Both the position numbers and the translations under genes were made by a program. A stretch of 64,000 nt of DNA from Candidatus Nitrotoga fabula. Its GTDB lineage: Bacteria > Pseudomonadota > Gammaproteobacteria > Burkholderiales > Gallionellaceae. How positions within the stretch are numbered: the stretch's first letter is position 1; the number at the start of each line of letters is the position of its first letter. Below, piece by piece: positions 19,429 through 28,831 of the stretch. Location: contig NZ_CAJNBL010000007.1 in assembly GCF_905221025.1 (NCBI RefSeq), positions 1 through 64,000 of the forward strand, given 5' to 3'. The notes beneath the pieces were generated by a model. That model was not told the origin of the DNA. It was given only the letters and a program-made list of their open reading frames with translations, and did not search any database.

Positions 19429-20643
19429 TTAAAAACTGGATTCGCTTTCTTTATCGGCATCAACATCCGGCACATCCAGCATGCTGGCTACCCGGAACCC
19501 GAAATCATCGTATCGACTGGATGTTACAGCCCTGGCACGGCTTGCAGAACGCGCAAGACGCGGACCGCAATCCCATGATCCTCCCCGGACCACCCGGCTC
19601 TGCTGATTACCCCCATAAGTCCATGCGCTTTCATCTGATGGAGCCCCCTCGTAATTATTATGCCAGTGATCTTGTACCCATTCCCAAACATTTCCCAGCA
19701 TGTCATGCACACCAAACACATTCGGGGCGAAACTACCCACTCCTGAAGCACGCTTGCAGCTCCATTTACTTCCGCTATCCTGGCAATTACAATTATTTGC
19801 GCCCAGTTCGTCTCCCCAGTAATATTCCGTCATTGATCCCGCCCGGCAGACATATTCCCATTCCGATTCAGTCAACAGACGATAAGTCTGCCCCGTCTCG
19901 GCAGATAACCAGCGCACGTAGTCTTGGGCATCAAACCAACTGACATTGGTTACTGGTAGAGTAGTGCCCACCCACCCATTATCCGATGGGCGATGAGGAG
20001 GATATTCTGGCTCAACGTAAGGTTTCACCTCACTGCCATCACCTTCTGCGCCAAACAGGATACTCATTGGCTCTTGTTTGACTATACTTTTGGCATCAGC
20101 AAATCGATACCACTCCTCAACGGTAACTGGATATTTCCCGACAGCAAAGGAGCGAGAAATAGTTACTTTATGCTTATCAGATTCCTCGCCCATTCGATAG
20201 CTGCCCGCTGGAATTACCACCATTTCCGGAAAACCGGGACCATCGCTGAACTCCGGAGCAACCCCTGCTTTTTTTGCCGCCTCAATTTGCATTTGCTTTA
20301 TCTGCTCCACCGAAAGACATTCAATACCCAGTGGATGGCGCATTTCCTCCTCCAGCTTTGCTCGTTCGAAAGCATGCTGTTCAGCGAGACGGATGCTATG
20401 CTCGATAGTTTCTTCACGATAAAGCGGCTGCACCCATTCTATTCCCACCAAGCCATCTTTCGTAGAAGCATGAATTAGTGGATAACCCAGTGGCAGATCA
20501 AAGGTGCGCGGACAATCCCTTTCCAGCAAACCTTGATCCTCGCCATCAATAACAATGTAACAATCAATATCCGCTTCCAGTAGCAAAGTGGCTAACTGGA
20601 TACGTTCGGTCTCCTGATATTTTTGTCCTTCCTGATCAATCAC
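19429..20643 (-). CDS. SUMF1/FGE-fold protein, paralogue 3 of 4, with C-terminal acidic tail
   Basis: 404 residues from a GTG at 20643 with a strong AAGGAGG ribosome site. The N-terminal PEGA-like domain (EADIDCYIVIDGED, LPLGYPLIHA) is followed by a charged linker and the FGE/lectin-like domain (MVVIPAGSYRMGEES, LPVTNVSWFDAQDYVRWLS, LLTESEWEYVCRAG, NNCNCQDS, DMLGNVWEWVQD, RVVRGGSW, GFRVAS). It differs from its neighbours by a ~25-residue insertion with PYVEPEYPPHRP before the PSDNGW segment and by a C-terminal extension of about 17 mostly acidic residues after the lectin fold. One cysteine follows GGSW, but the second catalytic cysteine is missing. Function unknown. Confidence 0.85.
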   Translation of the reverse strand: MIDQEGQKYQETERIQLATLLLEADIDCYIVIDGEDQGLLERDCPRTFDLPLGYPLIHASTKDGLVGIEWVQPLYREETIEHSIRLAEQHAFERAKLEEEMRHPLGIECLSVEQIKQMQIEAAKKAGVAPEFSDGPGFPEMVVIPAGSYRMGEESDKHKVTISRSFAVGKYPVTVEEWYRFADAKSIVKQEPMSILFGAEGDGSEVKPYVEPEYPPHRPSDNGWVGTTLPVTNVSWFDAQDYVRWLSAETGQTYRLLTESEWEYVCRAGSMTEYYWGDELGANNCNCQDSGSKWSCKRASGVGSFAPNVFGVHDMLGNVWEWVQDHWHNNYEGAPSDESAWTYGGNQQSRVVRGGSWDCGPRLARSASRARAVTSSRYDDFGFRVASMLDVPDVDADKESESSF

Positions 20644-20870
20644 CCGATCTTCCTCCTTGCATGTTTCTTAAAATTTGGTTGTGTTCACAATGCCCAATTA
20701 TTTCGACAATAATATGCTGAATAAAAACCCACGCAACCTGATTAGCGCCTAAAATAACTATTTTAAAATAATCTGGATATTCGCTCTATATAGTAACGCA
20801 ATCCGTAATCACAACTGATTGGAAAATGATATCCCGTTGACCGCATCAAGTTATGTTATGTATCCGCCTG

Positions 20871-21800
20871 TTACAGCGCTCTTGCAACACGGAAACCGAT
20901 GCCATAATTTCGAATTGAAGGCTCAATCCACAATCGAAGAGGTGCGCGCGCATCACGCGGGTCACTATCCCAACAACCTCCACGTATCACACGCCACTGG
21001 CGATTTCCGCCATATTTCCATGCGGTTCCATCATTCGGAGCACCATCGTAATCATCATGCCATACATCCTCTACCCATTCCCATGCATTGCCCAGCATGT
21101 CATACAAACCGAATGCATTGGGCCTAAAGCTATTCACAGGAGAAGCGCTTTTAGCACTCCATTCGCTTCCGCTACCCTCACAATTACAATTGTTTTGACC
21201 AATCTCATCGCCCCAAAAATAATCTGTGACTGTCCCTGCACGACAGGCATATTCCCATTCCGCTTCCGATAAAAGTCGATAAGTATGCCCCGTCTGGGTT
21301 GATAACCAGCGAACATAATCCTGTGCATCAAACCAGTTAACATTAGTTACCGGTAACTCGCTGTTTGTCTCTTTGATATAACTTAATACCTCATGATGCA
21401 AATCTGTTGCCTTCCCTGGAGCCTTAAGCAGAGTTTTGTGGAAACCGCGTACGGTGCCTGTACCAGCGAGGTATCCGGGACCAATGCCAGGTAATTTTTC
21501 TGCCTTGGGTCGCAGCCTTTCGGTAAAAAGTTTCCACTCTTCCACCGTAACCGGGTATCTTCCTACCGCAAATGGCCGCGCAAAAACAACCTCATGCTTG
21601 TCGAATAACTCACCCATACCGTAGCTACCCGCAGGAAGCACCACCATCTCCGGGGTATTCTCACCATCACGGAACACTGTATCTTCCAGCCCTGCTGCCC
21701 TAGCTGCATCTTTTTGTGCTTGTTGTATTTGCTCGACCGACCAGCACTCTATGCCCATCGGCTGGTTCAACTCTTCAATCGTTTTTTGATCATCGCTCAT
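20871..21800 (-). CDS. SUMF1/FGE-fold protein, paralogue 4 of 4, lacking the PEGA-like domain
   Basis: First gene of the minus-strand array. The ATG at 21800 follows CGGAG at good spacing and is preferred to the longer frame start at 21851; this gives 309 residues. It lacks the N-terminal PEGA-like domain and begins almost directly at the shared MGIECWSVEQIQQAQ segment. The FGE/lectin-like domain is complete: MVVLPAGSYGMG, LPVTNVNWFDAQDYVRWLS, LLSEAEWEYACRAG, NNCNCEGS, DMLGNAWEWVED, RVIRGGCW, GFRVAR. It carries a ~40-residue insertion (GIGPGYLAGTGTVRG and following) between the PVTVEEW and LPVTNV segments. No catalytic cysteine pair. Function unknown. Confidence 0.84.
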   Translation of the reverse strand: MSDDQKTIEELNQPMGIECWSVEQIQQAQKDAARAAGLEDTVFRDGENTPEMVVLPAGSYGMGELFDKHEVVFARPFAVGRYPVTVEEWKLFTERLRPKAEKLPGIGPGYLAGTGTVRGFHKTLLKAPGKATDLHHEVLSYIKETNSELPVTNVNWFDAQDYVRWLSTQTGHTYRLLSEAEWEYACRAGTVTDYFWGDEIGQNNCNCEGSGSEWSAKSASPVNSFRPNAFGLYDMLGNAWEWVEDVWHDDYDGAPNDGTAWKYGGNRQWRVIRGGCWDSDPRDARAPLRLWIEPSIRNYGIGFRVARAL

Positions 21801-22264
21801 GATATCTCCGTGGCTTAATGAATGCAGTCGCAGGGACTGATATTTCCGCAATCAAAGGGCCATAAAGGCACCGTAGCACGGTCTATCCTTAATTAATCCA
21901 ATGCAAAACTCCAGCCAGACCTGATTAATATTCCGGGTTATCCATAAAACCCGGGCCATTTTGCAGGATAGCCCAAGACATTCTCTACAGTCAATGATGA
22001 ATAATGACACGCAGCTAATATTTCCCGTATTTGCCAACACACACCCATCCGGCCAAAGGCCTGCCCTACAGTTACGGCACAAGCATCCGTTCATCTGCTT
22101 ATAGACAAAAGCCATTTATCATTCCAACCCTGAAAATCCCCTGAAATGGAATCAGGCAACCTCGCCGACACAAATTTTCGCGTGCAAGATGGATGCAAAA
22201 CGCTGGGAAACGGTAATCATCCTGGTGGGCTGGAACATTTTTTCGTTACCCACCAAAATATGCA
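21801..22264. other. Intergenic region between the TonB receptor and the FGE-like array
   Basis: About 460 bases with no supported gene; an 87-codon minus-strand frame (21852-22115) has no family resemblance or clear ribosome site. TGGTGGG (22223-22229) and CCCACCA (22249-22255) form a long-loop hairpin just after the receptor stop but lack a T-run. An ACCTGATTA motif at 21919-21927 recurs upstream of paralogues 2 and 3 in slightly varied form. Confidence 0.5.
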
Positions 22265-24337
22265 TTACTCTTGGTAACTCAGCCCCAGGAATAGCATCCG
22301 CCCCGGCAATGGGTACGCGTTATATCTTCCTGGAACAAACTGGCTACTTACCGCATAATTATAATAATCTCTGTCAAACAAATTATTCACGGTCGCACTT
22401 ACCTGCCACGGGCCTTTTGTATGTATCAGCTTGATATCAGCAATCGTATAAGCCGGGATTTTGGTGCCAAAACTATTGGCCTGGTCGTTATCCATAAATT
22501 GAGAACCAACATAAACAATGGATGCATTCAAGAAAGTTTTTTCGTGAACAGTCCAAGCCAGGCCCAGATTCAGCTTACTGACAGGCACCAGGGGTACTTT
22601 CTTGTCAGCAAGATTTACATTGGTTTGTGTAAATACGCCGCCATCTAAGGTTCCACTTAAAAATTTTGCATTGATATATGTATAAGCAGCATTTACTACC
22701 AACCAGGGAGATACCTTCCACTTTCCATCCAGTTCCATCCCCCTGCGCAAGGTCGGTGGCAGATTGGTATTGCCAATACCTGTACTATATGGATCCAGAT
22801 GGATTTCGTCCCGCACCTTGATATTGAAAATGGACATCCTCCATCTTCCTTTACCCAAGCGATGCTCTGCGCTGATTTCATAGGTGTCTGAGGACTGTGG
22901 GCGTAAAAATTGAAACTGATTGGAAAACGATGGTGACGATTCATAAATTTCATCGATATTTGCAAATCGGAAACCCCGCCCAATTTTTCCGTTCAACGAA
23001 AAATTATCAGAAAGCTTATGGTGCAAGCCTAGTTCATAAGCATTTCTCGATCTTGCGAAATAACCCGGTGGAGCAGCAGAACCAAAAATTCCACCGGGAG
23101 CAGCATCATTGTAAACATCATAAGCATTCATAGAAACCCGTTCATTCCGCATCCCGGCCAACAGGGATGTTGCCTGGGAAATATAAGTCGTATTTTGTAA
23201 ATACCAGGCACTATTTTTCTGGGTGGAGAATATCTGATTGATTGGCTGTCCGATATTCATGGGAGAGTTAGACGTTTGCAAATCATAATTCCAGCGATAC
23301 AGATCCATTCCTGCTACTAAAATACTCCCCCCTCCTAATGCATGCGGTAGCTTGATCCGGGGTGTAAACGAAGTCATGTGCATATCTCCGTCCCGGTAAT
23401 TCGGAAACCCATTAAAATCAAAAAAAGATTTTTGATTCTTGGTGCGCCGTGCCACTCCTATATTGACATCCGCTTCAGAAAAACGCTGCTTCCATTCAAC
23501 AGCAACCCAATTGCCATCACGACTGGCGTAATCCAGTGGGGTGGCCGTACCGCGGGGATCCGTTTCCACCAGATTGATCCCGGCATCCGGTTGAACCAAA
23601 CGTGCACCAGGCAGGCGGATTTCCTGCCGGTCAATGCCCAATTTCAATGCCAGCTCACCTGCACTAAATTTCCATCGTGTATTTGCCTGGACATTGGTCT
23701 GTTCATTTTGATTATTCGCCCGATATCCATCAGTGTTAAATCGACTGGCTGTGATATCAAAACCTGTTTGCCCTGAAAAATAATTCGCATTCGCCTGGAC
23801 CTCGGCCATTCCATAGCTACCAGCTTTTACACTGATCTTGCCGGATTTCCCTGCTTGTGCAGGCGACTTTGTGATGATATTAATAACGCCGTTTGTAGCA
23901 CCGTCACCATACAAAACCGAGCCACTACCACGCATCACCTCAATACGTTCGATGGAGGCGAATGGAATAGCCGACCACTGAACCCCAGAAAGATCAACAT
24001 CAGTAATACGCCGCCCATCCAGCAGAATTAAGGTATTTTGCCCGGCAGCCGCACCAAATCCACGCATATCAACCGTGGTAGATGAAGCATTGTTTCCAAA
24101 TAAATCCCGCGCTAAAATACCTGCATGCTGCGTAAGTAACTCTGGAATGGTGCGCGCACTGCTTTCGTTGATCATATCCCGCGTGATAACGGATATGCCT
24201 GAAAGCTGGTCTGCGAACGGTTCTTCGAATCGCATCCCCGTGACAACAATTGTTTCAAGGACAGGGTCTTCGGTTATTGCATAAGCAAACGTGGTAGCCC
24301 CACCCAAAATGGCGGCAACCAATTTTTGACATTTCAT
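22265..24337 (-). CDS. TonB-dependent outer-membrane receptor, probably for cobalamin (BtuB-like)
   Basis: Outer-membrane beta-barrel transporter powered by TonB-ExbB-ExbD. A signal peptide (residues 1-20, ending FAYA) is followed by the TonB box-like ETIVVTG, a plug domain (VITRDMINESSARTIPELL, VDMRGFG, LILLDGRRITD, IERIEVMRGSGSVLYGDGATNGVINIITK) and a C-terminal barrel ending near NLFDRDYYNYAVSSQFVPGR. The frame opens at 24361, but the ATG at 24337 behind CAGGAT starts the signal peptide directly; this gives 690 residues. The cobalamin riboswitch directly upstream on the same strand is the main reason to assign vitamin B12 or a related corrinoid as ligand. No other B12 gene lies nearby. Confidence 0.9.
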   Translation of the reverse strand: MKCQKLVAAILGGATTFAYAITEDPVLETIVVTGMRFEEPFADQLSGISVITRDMINESSARTIPELLTQHAGILARDLFGNNASSTTVDMRGFGAAAGQNTLILLDGRRITDVDLSGVQWSAIPFASIERIEVMRGSGSVLYGDGATNGVINIITKSPAQAGKSGKISVKAGSYGMAEVQANANYFSGQTGFDITASRFNTDGYRANNQNEQTNVQANTRWKFSAGELALKLGIDRQEIRLPGARLVQPDAGINLVETDPRGTATPLDYASRDGNWVAVEWKQRFSEADVNIGVARRTKNQKSFFDFNGFPNYRDGDMHMTSFTPRIKLPHALGGGSILVAGMDLYRWNYDLQTSNSPMNIGQPINQIFSTQKNSAWYLQNTTYISQATSLLAGMRNERVSMNAYDVYNDAAPGGIFGSAAPPGYFARSRNAYELGLHHKLSDNFSLNGKIGRGFRFANIDEIYESSPSFSNQFQFLRPQSSDTYEISAEHRLGKGRWRMSIFNIKVRDEIHLDPYSTGIGNTNLPPTLRRGMELDGKWKVSPWLVVNAAYTYINAKFLSGTLDGGVFTQTNVNLADKKVPLVPVSKLNLGLAWTVHEKTFLNASIVYVGSQFMDNDQANSFGTKIPAYTIADIKLIHTKGPWQVSATVNNLFDRDYYNYAVSSQFVPGRYNAYPLPGRMLFLGLSYQE

Positions 24338-24355
24338 TATGATATCCTGAGCAGA

Positions 24356-24376
24356 TTCCAAGGCTCCCCGTTGGAA
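24356..24376 (-). promoter_or_regulatory. Hairpin in the riboswitch expression platform
   Basis: TTCCAA and TTGGAA (24356-24361 and 24371-24376) flank a G-rich loop just upstream of the receptor ribosome site. It may belong to the expression platform that hides or exposes the start, but the stem is short. Confidence 0.3.
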
Positions 24377-24485
24377 TGTTCAAACACGGAAAATGCTAAT
24401 TGATTGAAGCGGCATACCTTCCATCAGCCACTATGACTCTCAGCACTTGCCGACCCAAAGAACCTCTATTGAGATTCCTGTGCTC

Positions 24486-24800
24486 AAGGCCGGTATCCGG
24501 GCTTGCAGGACTAGACGCATCGCCTTCCCATGATTGCTCACAGTGGCTTAACCTGAATGTGGATCCGCATGCGCTTTTACCATTTACCAGAATCTAATTC
24601 CTGGCAACGAAATCCTTTGCGCCAGAATAAAATTACCTATCTGATGAACGCAAAGCAATCTTCACGCAAATTTTGATCTACCAGATTATTGACACGCCCG
24701 CACCTGCTTACCGTTGCGGGGGCAGCACAGGCTTTAAGAGATCGAACTCCCTCACCTGTTTCCCGTTTAACCAGACGATACTAGCAATCTGGCACCCAAA
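24486..24800 (-). promoter_or_regulatory. Cobalamin riboswitch controlling the TonB receptor
   Basis: On the minus strand the conserved elements occur in the correct order: GGTGCC (24791-24796), TTAAACGGGAA (about 24759-24769), GCTGCCCCCGCAACGGTAAGC (about 24706-24726), GCCACTG (24541-24547), GGGAAGGC (about 24522-24529) and the B12 box AGCCCGGATACCGGCC (24488-24503). The segment between GTAAGC and GCCACTG is about 158 bases, long for this variable arm. The receptor ATG lies about 150 bases after the B12 box. Adenosylcobalamin binding would be expected to lower expression. Confidence 0.95.
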
Positions 24801-25173
24801 GCGGCGCGCATTATATCAGACGTGACCACACGGTTTGCTCCATGCCGGAGCCTCCCAAAACGAATCCCCCTTTATAATTCCTCCAGCACAAAGGGGCAAA
24901 CCTCTACATCCATGAAGATTGCAATTTCCCAGGGCGCTACGTAATATTCAGCATGGACTTGCATTACCTTCCATGGCAAAAGCTGCATGTAATCAATCCT
25001 CACTCAGCTTGAATTTTCTCGACATTACTTTGTATCAGACCCTTTCAAAATTAAATGAACCTAATTTTATTGGTGTAATTTCATCTTGCTAAAGTGCATC
25101 TCGGCAACATGATAAAATCAACGCTATTATTCATAAATGTTTTTAATGCAACACTGGATTTAGGACCCCGTTC
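24801..25173. other. Divergent regulatory region between the cobalamin riboswitch and hemL
   Basis: 373 bases without a supported gene. It should hold the minus-strand promoter for the riboswitch and receptor and the plus-strand promoter for hemL. No hexamer pair stands out strongly enough to be called. Confidence 0.5.
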
Positions 25174-26454
25174 ATGGACTCACGCAACGCATATCTGTTT
25201 GAACAATCACAACACCTCATCCCCGGCGGAGTCAATTCGCCAGTACGCGCTTTCAAATCAGTTGGCGGCGTCCCTCTGTTTTTCAAGCGCGGACAAGGTG
25301 CATATGTTTGGGATGCCGACAACACGCGTTACATCGATTATGTCGGATCATGGGGGCCAATGATTGCTGGACACTGTCATCCCGCAGTTATTGCCGCAGT
25401 TCAGGATGCTGCCGCTCATGGTTTAGGTTTTGGGGCGCCCACTGAAGCCGAACTGGAAATGGCCGAATTATTATGCAAGCTTGTTCCATGTATAGATATG
25501 GTACGCATGCTCAGTTCTGGCACCGAAGCCACCATGACCGCAATCCGTTTGGCACGAGGATTTACCGGCCGAAGCCGGATTATTAAATTTGAAGGTTGCT
25601 ACCACGGTCATTCTGATGGCCTTCTGGTGAAGGCAGGCTCCGGCGCACTGACTTTCGGCCAACCAAGTTCATCGGGGGTACCTGCAGAAATCGCGGCGCT
25701 GACTACAGTACTTAATTACAACGATGTGGCTGGCCTGGAACAGACTTTTGACGAAATAGGAAAAGAAATTGCTGCAGTAATCGTTGAACCGGTCGCAGGC
25801 AACATGAACCTGATTCTTCCCAAACGCGAGTTTCTGGATGCATTACGTACGCTCTGTACAAAACACGGTGCGGTGCTTATTCTCGACGAGGTAATGACTG
25901 GATTCCGAGTCAGCCTGCAGGGCGCAGCGGGATATTATGGTATCCGCCCTGATCTGGTCACACTGGGCAAGGTAATGGGTGGGGGTCTGCCTGCCGCTGC
26001 ACTCGGAGGACGACATGACATAATGCAATATCTGGCGCCCATCGGGCCAGTGTACCAGGCCGGCACTCTTTCCGGGAACCCGGTCGCAATTGCAGCAGGT
26101 CTTGCTACCCTTAAACTGGTACAGCAACCTGGATTCTACGAACGCCTAAACACTCTGTCACGCAACCTGGCAGCTGGCCTGCAGCAGGCAGCCCATGAAC
26201 ACAATATCGCTTTTTCTGCGCAGTCGATCGGGGGTATGTTCGGTATATATTTCCTTTCCACCCCACCGACCTCTTATACCGAAGTCATGTCATCCAGCAA
26301 GGAGGCTTTCAATCGCTTCTTCCATGCCATGCTGAACAAAGGTATATACATGGCGCCATCAGCATTCGAAGCAGGATTCGTTTCCTATGCCCACACGGAC
26401 GCAGATATCGAGCAAACCATAACAGCCGCTAAAAATATTTTTTCAACTTGGTAA
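25174..26454 (+). CDS. hemL: Glutamate-1-semialdehyde 2,1-aminomutase
   Basis: PLP enzyme that converts glutamate-1-semialdehyde to 5-aminolevulinate in the C5 pathway of tetrapyrrole synthesis. The PLP lysine is K266 in [11 protein letters not shown]. The N-terminal [38 protein letters not shown] and [10 protein letters not shown] segments are all typical of the family. 426 residues, normal length. engB starts one base after its stop, so the two are probably co-transcribed; hemB lies shortly downstream. Confidence 0.98.
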   Translation: MDSRNAYLFEQSQHLIPGGVNSPVRAFKSVGGVPLFFKRGQGAYVWDADNTRYIDYVGSWGPMIAGHCHPAVIAAVQDAAAHGLGFGAPTEAELEMAELLCKLVPCIDMVRMLSSGTEATMTAIRLARGFTGRSRIIKFEGCYHGHSDGLLVKAGSGALTFGQPSSSGVPAEIAALTTVLNYNDVAGLEQTFDEIGKEIAAVIVEPVAGNMNLILPKREFLDALRTLCTKHGAVLILDEVMTGFRVSLQGAAGYYGIRPDLVTLGKVMGGGLPAAALGGRHDIMQYLAPIGPVYQAGTLSGNPVAIAAGLATLKLVQQPGFYERLNTLSRNLAAGLQQAAHEHNIAFSAQSIGGMFGIYFLSTPPTSYTEVMSSSKEAFNRFFHAMLNKGIYMAPSAFEAGFVSYAHTDADIEQTITAAKNIFSTW

Positions 26455-26455
26455 A

Positions 26456-27079
26456 ATGGGAATTTTTTCAAGCGCAGCATTTTTTACTACCGTTAATCAA
26501 TTACGCGATTTGCCCATTCACATGGGTAAGGAAGTGGCCTTCGCCGGGCGCTCAAATGCAGGGAAATCCAGTGCCATCAATACGCTAACTAATCAGGTGC
26601 GTCTGGCGTATACCAGTAAAACTCCAGGACGTACGCAGCATCTGAACTATTTTGATTTGGGCGAGAATCGATTTCTGGTGGATTTGCCGGGTTATGGTTA
26701 TGCTAAAGTACCTCCAGGAATAAAATCGCACTGGGAAGCATTGCTGAGCGGATATATCCAGACGCGTAGGTCATTATGCGGGCTGGTTGTCATAATGGAT
26801 GCACGGCATCCTCTTACCCAGTTGGATGAACAAATGCTGGAGTGGCTTAAACCTACTGGCAAGCCTGTACATGTGCTGCTGTCCAAATCAGACAAACTAA
26901 GCCGCCAGCAGGCTTCTCTAACCTTGGACCGGGTTCGACTGCACCTCGCAAAATTTTTTCCATTTTGTTCGGTTCAGCTATTTTCCAGCCTGAAAAAAAC
27001 AGGCATGGATGAAGCGGAAGAAGTTATTGCCAGTTGGTTTTCTGCTGATTTCCAGACAAAAAAAACCCCTGGTCAATAA
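26456..27079 (+). CDS. engB: GTP-binding protein EngB/YsxC (ribosome biogenesis)
   Basis: Small essential GTPase needed for large-subunit ribosome assembly. The G1 P-loop is GRSNAGKSS (31-39), with KTPGRTQ as switch [11 protein letters not shown] as G3 and LSKSDKLS as G4. 207 residues. The ATG lies directly after the hemL stop with no clear ribosome site of its own, which suggests translational coupling to hemL. The last codons overlap a strong hairpin (27066-27094). Confidence 0.96.
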   Translation: MGIFSSAAFFTTVNQLRDLPIHMGKEVAFAGRSNAGKSSAINTLTNQVRLAYTSKTPGRTQHLNYFDLGENRFLVDLPGYGYAKVPPGIKSHWEALLSGYIQTRRSLCGLVVIMDARHPLTQLDEQMLEWLKPTGKPVHVLLSKSDKLSRQQASLTLDRVRLHLAKFFPFCSVQLFSSLKKTGMDEAEEVIASWFSADFQTKKTPGQ

Positions 27080-27094
27080 AGTAAAGACCAGGGG
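27058..27094 (-). terminator. Strong hairpin at the engB stop; intrinsic terminator when read on the minus strand
   Basis: CCCCTGGTC (27066-27074) and GACCAGGGG (27086-27094) form a perfect 9-bp stem. On the minus strand it is followed by eight T; on the plus strand no T-run follows. It would therefore stop minus-strand transcripts entering engB from the right. On the plus strand it may only be a stable 3' structure. Confidence 0.6.
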
Positions 27095-27229
27095 CGTAAA
27101 TGCCTTGACTTTTAAGTCAAAACACCCCGCTCAGGGAGGAAAAGCGGGAGACGACATTGCATCATCTGCAACATAAGATGAAACAATAATGAAAGAGTTC
27201 CAACGCAAATAAAAAATTTTGGACTTTAA

Positions 27230-28237
<1,008 letters not shown>

Positions 28238-28303
28238 CTTGCAGGAAGGGTTTCGTGCCGCTCCGGTGCAAACTCAAAAAACCGCTTTCAGGCGCAAGGA
28301 TTG

Positions 28304-28360
28304 TTTGGTTTGAATATATTATGGATTCCTTGCTATCTGGGTACAATCAAACCAAATTTT
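28304..28360 (+). terminator. Weak candidate terminator after hemB
   Basis: TTTGGTTTGA (28304-28313) and TCAAACCAAA (28347-28356) pair perfectly over 10 bp and are followed by TTTT. The 33-base loop is long and the stem AT-rich, so termination would be inefficient. It may instead be a structured leader of ridA. Confidence 0.3.
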
Positions 28361-28420
28361 ATTGCTCCCATCATATTTGATACCCACTAATTCATGTCCA
28401 GCAATATTCAGGAGAGGCAA

Positions 28421-28810
28421 ATGAATCCAAATAAAAAAATCATCCAAACCCTTGACGCACCAGCCGCAATCGGCATCTACTCCCAAGCTGTTTGCATCGG
28501 GGGTATGGTCTATTTATCTGGCCAGATCGGATTGAATCCCGAGTCCATGCAGATGGAAGAAGGCATAGAAGCCCAGATCCATCGGGTATTTCAAAATCTC
28601 CGCGCAGTAGCTGATGCTGCCGGTGGCAGCCTGAACGATATGGTAAAACTTAATGTTTACATAACCAGCATGGACAACTTCGTCAAAGTGAATGAAATCA
28701 TGACAACATATTTTCAGCACCCCTATCCAGCGCGAGCAGTCGTAGGAGTAGCGGCATTACCACGTAACGCATTAGTAGAAATGGATGGCATATTATGTAT
28801 TCAGGGCTAG
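28421..28810 (+). CDS. ridA: RidA family enamine/imine deaminase
   Basis: Small trimeric protein that hydrolyses reactive enamine/imine intermediates released by PLP enzymes, protecting against 2-aminoacrylate damage. The family segments IGIYSQAV, VYLSGQIGLNP, QNLRAVADAAGGSL, VKLNVYIT and the C-terminal arginine motif YPARAVVGVAALPRNALVEMD are present. The ATG at 28421 has a strong GGAGAGG site, so it is preferred to the ATG at 28394. 129 residues. recG follows after a short gap. Confidence 0.95.
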   Translation: MNPNKKIIQTLDAPAAIGIYSQAVCIGGMVYLSGQIGLNPESMQMEEGIEAQIHRVFQNLRAVADAAGGSLNDMVKLNVYITSMDNFVKVNEIMTTYFQHPYPARAVVGVAALPRNALVEMDGILCIQG

Positions 28811-28831
28811 GTTACCTGCTTTGTGCTACCA

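Noticed and set aside
21852-22115. 87-codon minus-strand frame between the TonB receptor and FGE-like paralogue 4
   Set aside because: Composition rich in Cys and Trp with no repeat, signal or family motif; no ribosome site. Probably chance.
22189-24284. Several plus-strand frames opposite the TonB receptor
   Set aside because: All are antisense shadows of the well-supported receptor gene.
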